DNA of 64,000 bases from Baylisascaris procyonis. Taxonomy: Eukaryota; Nematoda; Chromadorea; Rhabditida; Ascarididae. The position numbers and the translations under genes were made by a program. The DNA is taken from positions 4,821,001 to 4,885,000 of the forward strand of contig JAZARR010000250.1 of NCBI GenBank assembly GCA_037389465.1, read 5' to 3'. Positions 57,801 through 64,000 of the stretch are shown in pieces. A model generated the notes under the pieces. It was given only the letters and a program-made list of their open reading frames with translations, was not told the origin of the DNA and searched no databases. Every line of letters begins with the position of its first letter. Position 1 is the stretch's first letter.

Positions 57801-60800
57801 GAAATGAGGTTTTCCAGACTCCGTTCCGTAGATATTTTCGGGCCGGCACATACGGTGAAAGAACTCTCCCCTCGTCCCTCTGTTTTCCTCATGCCACTGA
57901 AGTTTCATCAGGAGCTATCTGTAGAGGAAAAAATTATACCCGAACTTGCTTAAGTGTGAGGGAAAATTTTTCTTGCGAAAAATTTTATTTTCATTTCAAT
58001 CAAGAACGAATTTCTCCAAACTATTCCCGTTCATTATTGCATCGAAAAGCAACAATTTGAAGAAGCTGGCTATGTAGATTCCAAATAGGATGATATTGTT
58101 TAAGAAATTTAAAGTTGTTTGAGTAATGTGTGAAAAAGGTCGATGGATAATAATTTATGTAATAAAAGGGTATTAAAATAAGAACACCAAAGCGGAACTC
58201 GTCTGCAACGATGATTCAACGTGATGACGCCCGATTGTGCACGATTGCAATCATTTTAAAGGATTTTCACTTGTTTAATGCATTGATTCTTCTTTTTATT
58301 GGAATTGTCATTTTTCGTATGAATCATTCATTCTTTTCATTTCAGACGTCTATATTTGACAGTTGTTGGATTATGGTCTTTTTATTGCACTCAATTTTCT
58401 GCTTTGCCGTCGTTGACAGAGAATGAGATGTGTCATTTCTATGACATTAAAGGGATAATTTCATATTGGATAAATTAAGGTCTTTTAATATTTCCATTTG
58501 GATTGACAGAAAGGTTTATGGATCTACCGATGTGTTTTCTAATAATTCATGTAAAAGTGGGACAGTGTTGACTTTCGCCTTTTTCATGGCAACGTCTCGA
58601 TAGAGGTTTCAACCGCTGAGATGGAAATGATTATGTACTCACCTATAAATTCGAATAGAATATCCAACAAACATGTCGTCACTATACTTTATATCGACGT
58701 ACTATTTTCTGTTGTTGCAATGAAGCCCTGGCCTTTAAACGCTTTCCTGTGCTTTTTTACAAAATATTTGATTAATGAAAAGAGATCGTTATGCATCTGT
58801 TCCATTTTTTCACTGCTGTTGGGTTCGTATATTCAAGATGCTGTTGTTTGTCAGTAATTGATCGAAGCTGTGTAATCACGAAATGTTCATATGTGCATTT
58901 TTCGATTGAAATGAATGCAGTTATTTCCTCTCATGAATCTTCATTTAAGCATAATATTTAAGTGGGAAAGCCATAAAAGTAAAAGTCGTACTTCGATGAC
59001 TAATTTGACATTTATTGAAATCACGGTCATTTTAAGGACTTGGATACGTTCATGGGTCTTCTGGAGCATGTTCCATCCTCGAAAACAAAGCATTCCTTAG
59101 AGGAGAATCTGGCATTAGTGGACTCTCGCATTCAATATCTCAACGAGCTGAAAGCAGAAAGCAGTGACCAGGAGCCATCCTCTATCCAGACTCCTCAAGA
59201 TGTAGTCGATGACTGCCAGCAAGTGGTCATGCCCACCGGGCGACTCATCATCTGCCCTGAAAATCAAGGTAATCCTTTTTTTCCGTCAGTGATTGGGAAT
59301 TTTAGCGATCGCTTTTTGGATGTTGCCAAATAGGGGCATCGAGCAAGAATTATATTTTCTGCATTCTCTGCACTGCCTCAGTCGTTGCTATCGTATTGCT
59401 GTCTGCCATGGGCTAATTGCGCGCTTCATTTTTTGCACTAATGACCTGTTGTCTCAATTCTCCTGTCTCCTTCGCGCATTGGTCAGGCGCAAATCCTAGT
59501 GTACGGCTGCTAAACTTTCGCTGACAGAAAACGAAAGATGAGAAGCGCGATATCGTCATCTTTTTTCAGGCTGGCAGGTAGTTTGCATGATTAACTACCG
59601 AACTTTATTTGCAGGAAAAGGGGGGTAAATCTCTGAGCGAGCATTCCACTTGCTCAGCCTAACCTCCCACTATTTTCTGCAAGCAAACATCTTACATCAC
59701 AGCAGTAGTTGCCAGAGCTTGGCAGAGTTCTAGATTGCATTGTATTATCAGTTTTTAATGCAAGAACGAAGTGTGCAGAATATGGGTTGTTTTCACTGGT
59801 TGTGTTTTAAGGAGTTGGTCCATTTCTGGAATCGCTATTACGGGCACTCGAGAGTATGATCGATAACACTCTATTTGTAAATGTACACATAACAGCGGTT
59901 ATATCGACACTTGCATCCTATACACAGCCGCTCATTGCAAGCTATTTCTTTGATAATACTCTTGCTTTACGACCAGGCATCAAGAGCCTTATAAAGGTAA
60001 TTTGCTTTTGTTATCGTTTCATTCATCCCTTTCATGTAACATGTCAGAATAGTTAGTTAATTTTTTTTTTTAAGTTTAACTTGAAGTTTTTTGTTTCTAA
60101 AGTTCGAAGTGATTAAAGGGGATGTAGTGTTCAGTGTGCACGGTCTATTTTCATACGTATTTTAGGGAACATTGCGATTATTTAAGCGATAATTGTATTG
60201 CATATACTTGATTCTATGGGTTCATCTATAGACTTTGGATGTGACTGAGAAGCGAGTATCATAGTCTGCGATTGTTTCTCTCTTTGTTGAGTCCTAAATT
60301 CATCTTTTTTTGCACGAAGAAAGTACATGAAACAGTCTTTTCATGTTTTTTTCTAATAAATTCCTTATGTTTCTTACAAATTATTTCAATTTCCATGAAC
60401 CGTGTTGCGTCCACTTCTGTGATCTGCTACCACACTCAGAAATCCAAGCGAACCGTTAGTTGGATATGATGCTCTCATTGCCTTTTTCGTTATTAGCTCT
60501 CATTTGTTGAAAACATTTTTTTACAGATCCTTTCTGGGTTAAAAGCAAGGATAGATGCGTATGCATCTTCGGTAGAGGGATTCGATGTGCTTCTCGAAAG
60601 AGGCATAAAGTTTTTGAAATTAAGAGCAGATCGCTACGAAAAGGTTCATTTTCTCAAGTTTTATTCTTTATCATCTTGTAAGTTCCTTTAAGTTTCATCT
60701 TTAAATATTCGACATCTTTGAAGTTTTTAGAGTGTCGTTGCTATCGTTCGAGAAAAACGATCACATATGCGTGACTTTTCTACCTAGCTTCTTTTCCTGT

Positions 60801-62693
60801 TGACATTCTTCTTTCTTGTGTTTCTTTTCTTTTGCTTTCGTTGAGATCTCACATTAGGCACAAGCCATTATCAGTTATACTTCATTCTTCAGTTCTTCAG
60901 GTTGACATGAGTTACTTAGAGTGCTTTGTGCATTTATGCTAACATATTGATTTCATTTCAGGCGCTTGAAAATAGCCGTTTTCACACACCTCGCTTCACC
61001 TCATCTCCCCGTGAATCCCTTTGGCGCAATGGGAATGCTATGAGCGACCGATCCGATTCGCCAAGTGGTCTTTTTAGGTGATCACTTTTGTTTCACGACT
61101 TCGGGGTCACTGCAGTCCACAGAGATCTTTCTTCTTTAGGGTCTTTCTTTATCGCCTTCTAGGCTTCAATATCCAGAAATTACAAAACGGTCGTTTTTTT
61201 ACTCATCCATTGTTTCGTCTTTTGTTATGGCGATTTATTAGCATTCTTGTTTCACCTTAGCAGTGGTGTACGTAGTCATGAGTGTTCGTTTTAATCGCAG
61301 AGGCGTTGTTCCTCGAAACACTATAGAATACAGGTATATGGCTAATTTACACGCTTTGAAAACGTTGCTTGCTTTTGTTTAACTGCTGTCTATCCTTATG
61401 TAATTCGCCTATTAGAGATTTCGGGAACATCGCATAACTTTTGTTTGTTCTCTAGATTCTAATATTGTAGTTGGCATGTTATGAAAAGCGTATTGAAGTG
61501 TCAGAGAAAAGGAGAGACATGAATATTGTTTAAAGTTTTTGTATGGAGGAAATTGGAGGAAGTCTTACGTGTTACGTGATTTTCACAGGGCTGTGCTCCA
61601 ATCATCAGAATTTTATTGGCGGAGCGTTGTCCTGTTCACTCCTCGTCCCCCACTCCTATCTATCTCTTATCCATATAGTGCTTTTTTCTTTGACCAATAT
61701 CTCCAACAAGATTTTGAAGGTTTCGACCATTCGGCGGCAGTGGACGGCGGTTTGATTCGGCAGACGCCTCGCATCCGCATGCATTCCGCTATTTTTCTCA
61801 CAAGGCGATGGAGAGTCGCGATGCGATGCTGGATCATGCACGTGCTAAGCAAATCGTTTTCGCTGCCATTCTTCTTTCGCAGTTTTGTCAGGTGATTGAT
61901 AACACATGCATTAACTTACCTAAAAACGAGTAATGCATACTTGCATACTTACAACATCTGTAAGCTTACCGCGGTACTATAAATATGTTGCATCTTCGTT
62001 GCAAGAATACAACATTGATAGATTAACATGCAACTTTTTTAAATTAAATGTAAGTTGACAAGCTGACTATTGTTAAATGCAACTTGTGAAACAAGTCTCA
62101 TCTCTTAACTTCGTAGTATGACTTCAGAGTTATGCCAGAAAACGTGCTCTTGTCGCATACGGCCTGATTTTTTTTTTGTTTAGATTACTTTTAAAGTTGC
62201 GTCGATTTTAATAGCTGATGTGAACGCTGCTGTATACGAATCCCGTTTTACCTTTCGCTGATATAGCGGCATACCTAAAGAAGAAGGGGGAGGTGGGAGG
62301 GGGGGAGGGAATGCTATTGGAAGAAAGGAGGTGGAAGAAGTCGGTGGAATTTGTGTTGGTCACTTCTTATCCCTCTTAGAGACCTTCGCCTTCGTCCCTG
62401 GATTTTTTTCAGTCTGTACCTTTGGTTGAACGCTTTGCTCACTTTGCTTCGTGTACTTCTTCAGCAGTTCTTTAGACCGTGCGAATGAATCCTGCGGTTA
62501 GCATAATTTCTGCCTAATTACTACTGGTTATTAATAGTTAATTGTGCTTTCAAATGACGTAATTGAAATGCACGCATAGGTAAAAGATGCCGTATGGATG
62601 GTATTTATTTATATTTAGGAGTTAGCGGCAATTGTACTTCAACATGCGACAGTGGTTCCGAGGCCAAAATCGAGACCCGCTGATATGCGGTGA
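45819..62693 (+). CDS. FHIP family protein (FTS- and Hook-interacting protein), complete
   Basis: Nineteen exons: 45819-46115, 47956-48132, 48874-49059, 50023-50232, 50702-50884, 51793-51879, 53101-53271, 53693-53772, 54586-54712, 55581-55751, 56264-56505, 57341-57575, 59037-59268, 59812-59996, 60527-60643, 60962-61077, 61301-61333, 61720-61891, 62619-62693. They total 3096 nt and 1031 residues, close to human FHIP1 proteins. Matching blocks in order: GPILDRHF, HKPMLLPLIRLL, FLVFSLLIPYLYD, ARDALLLVLSVS, FCPVVATGLSGCYSQLP, FCNAIVQVAHEYV, YIYNGFLLPVVLPSL, ISSTAYYHL, LVDLRCEDVMLDLVFKYLLPC, then a poorly conserved acidic/Ser-rich middle, then LESMIDNTLFVNVHITAVIS, RPGIKSLIK, AKQIVFAAILLSQFCQELAAI and the TGA. 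Family knowledge: FHIP joins FTS and Hook in the FHF complex, which links Rab5-positive early endosomes to dynein. One exon is only 33 nt. The 57575 donor and the first Met are the least certain boundaries. Confidence 0.94.
46341..46353 (+). repeat. poly-G tract in FHIP intron 1
   Basis: Thirteen G followed by AGGAAGGG. Comparable runs occur at 43572-43584, 47530-47542, 53989-54002 and 62287-62309, all with the G strand on plus. Confidence 0.85.
48652..48741 (+). CDS. candidate alternative first exon (or cassette exon) of the FHIP gene
   Basis: Inside the 48133-48873 intron, an ATG opens 30 codons (MSDEFLAKFSEYDRVMANYI...) that stop exactly at a strong donor, GAAGAG|GTAAGC. The acidic, low-bias composition looks coding. 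The exon leaves in phase 0, matching the phase-0 start of the next FHIP exon at 48874. It is not needed for the canonical product, where 48132 joins 48874 with the expected spacing to human FHIP1. It could begin a shorter isoform lacking the first 158 residues, be a cassette exon, or start another nested gene. Confidence 0.4.
51682..51708 (+). repeat. T27 tract followed by GCAG in a FHIP intron
   Basis: Twenty-seven T residues directly followed by GCAG, 84 nt before the true acceptor of exon 51793-51879. It is either a decoy 3' splice site or the poly(A) scar of an inserted element on the minus strand. Confidence 0.8.
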
Positions 62694-63896
62694 ATCGGAT
62701 AGTCAGCCATGTTTGAACCAGATATAAATTGCCCTGGAGGCACGAATTTTCATCCATCTTGAGGTCCGTTTATTATAAATAAATTACTCGTTTTGTTCTT
62801 TTTCTTATTGTATGAATACTTCAATTCCCGGTTGGTCGGTTCTCTATTGCCGGTAGTCCTTGATGGTCCATTTTTCAAAATCTTTAATTTAAAGTTGATA
62901 CTCGACTGGTCAAAGCCGGATTTCTGAGGTGGCACATTGTTATAGATATTTTATTAATTAGTTTAAAAATTTTTAGGATTTTTTGTTGGAATCGGAAATT
63001 GGTCATGCGTTGCTAATTTCATTGACAACGTAGTAGAAATGTGGTCGTCCTAAAGCTTTGATCTGGAATGGCCTAACATATTAAATGAGCAGGAAGATAA
63101 TGGTCTGATATTATAGAATAGTGAAGCTTCCCCCAAGTGTGAAAATCAATTTCCTTTGCATATTCTGTACTTGAAAAATTTTGAATTACTTCAGTGTCAG
63201 TATGAAGTTCCTTATTACTTTACTCCAGCTTGAAATAACTCTAGATAGTGTTGTTGATGAGTTGGCCATTAGCTTTTGTTGTACTGTAACATTGATTTTT
63301 AAGAGTACATTTTGTTTTCTTTGTTTATAATATGGAGGTCCACTTTTACATTCACATAGATATGGCTGATTGCCTAAAACTGTGTTATAATTTGTGCATA
63401 TGTAATTATATCCTGCATGCAGTGCAAATTGTTCAACGTTGTTTCTATTTTCTATCGTCATTACAGTGAATCGATCTTCTACTTCGAGCCTGTATATATT
63501 TACGTATTCATAAGTTCATAAAAAAAACCATTGTTAGCAACTTGCCACATCTTATATGCCACAGTTTAATTTTTTTGTCTCTTCAAAGGAATAATTTGAA
63601 GGAATGAACTCGATAGACGATTACAAATAAGTCGCAATTCAGTAGGGGCAAGTGTAAGTGCGGTAGAAATATTCTGAGGCTGTAGTAAATCTATGTAATG
63701 TATATTATCGTTTTGTATTCAGGTGGAATTCACTTACAGTTGATGTTTATCGTTCCGATCTGAGATATTCGTTCTTTGCTGCTATGCTGTTATATTTTCA
63801 TCGCTGTATTACTGCTTATGCTAATTTCTTTATCTATTATTGCTTATGCGATATTGTAAAGGCAGAGTAAACGGAAATACTCATAGTTTCGAAGTA
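62694..63896. other. spacer between FHIP and the next plus-strand gene
   Basis: About 1.2 kb holding the FHIP 3'UTR, with an AATAAA at 62778-62783. A 91-codon AT-rich minus-strand frame at 63461-63186 reads a Cys-containing peptide (LGNQPYLCECKSGPPYY) but has no supporting splice sites. The spacing is far too long for a typical nematode operon. Confidence 0.5.
62778..62783 (+). promoter_or_regulatory. polyadenylation signal of the FHIP gene
   Basis: AATAAA located 85 nt after the TGA stop at 62691-62693, with T-rich sequence following. Confidence 0.55.
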
Positions 63897-64000
63897 ATGA
63901 GTGAGGTAGTGGTCAGAGATTTGAGTGTTGATGCGAAATCGTTGCGAGCTAGATTGCAGCGAGGAGGTAGTGCTCAAACGAATAAAGAGGTCACAAAATG
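63897..64000 (+). CDS. 5' end of an unrecognised gene, cut by the window edge
   Basis: An ATG at 63897 opens 34 codons with no stop to the window end. The peptide (MSEVVVRDLSVDAKSLRARL, then Gly/Lys/Thr-rich) has Arg, Lys and Asp content unlike the surrounding AT-rich DNA, which suggests a real first exon. A possible acceptor (CTCATAG) ends at 63886, 10 nt before the ATG. No family recognised from so short a piece. Confidence 0.5.
   Translation, partial: MSEVVVRDLSVDAKSLRARLQRGGSAQTNKEVTK

Noticed and set aside
61539..61895. 118-codon plus frame over the penultimate FHIP exon
   Set aside because: A different frame of exon 61720-61891 gives the conserved AKQIVFAAILLSQFCQ and joins in phase to the last exon.

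Overview
The window is nuclear DNA of an animal, most likely a nematode. Genes are broken into short coding exons by AT-rich introns of a few hundred bases to several kb. Acceptors read TTTTCAG or TTTCAG. Several start codons lie 7 to 14 nt after a 3' splice acceptor, as expected for spliced-leader trans-splicing. The protein families also fit a nematode. The order is not resolved. I built every gene by hand from splice sites, reading frame and intron phase. In the five main genes every listed exon junction is phase-consistent.

Layout: (1) 1-8084, minus: a TBK1/IKK-epsilon-type kinase, running off the left edge at its 3' end. (2) 8085-12878: divergent intergenic DNA. (3) About 12886-15329, plus: a short PAN/Apple-domain protein with a basic tail; its 5' end is uncertain. 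(4) 15802-28943, minus: twelve exons of a GABA-A-type Cys-loop chloride channel of the UNC-49/GAB-1 group, with the N-terminal exon(s) not placed. Genes 3 and 4 converge tail to tail. (5) 28944-38170: about 9 kb with a retroelement-like 3' end, simple repeats and a possible mariner remnant. (6) 38171-39803, minus: a complete secreted C-type lectin. (7) 39804-45818: gene-poor DNA with a long (TA)n tract and one orphan exon candidate. (8) 45819-62693, plus: a complete 19-exon FHIP (FTS- and Hook-interacting protein) gene of 1031 residues. (9) 63897-64000, plus: the 5' end of an unrecognised gene.

These are ordinary, unrelated housekeeping, signalling, neuronal and secreted-protein genes; there is no operon or cassette logic linking them. 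From memory, the C. elegans counterparts of the kinase, the GABA receptor and FHIP are all on chromosome III, so the window may be a conserved linkage block.

I see no convincing previously undescribed system. The leads worth checking are an alternative first exon inside a FHIP intron, two plus-strand ORFs nested in introns of minus-strand genes (one with strong splice sites on both sides), tRNA-like SINE-type fragments, and a GC-rich patch holding a near match to a cloning polylinker.
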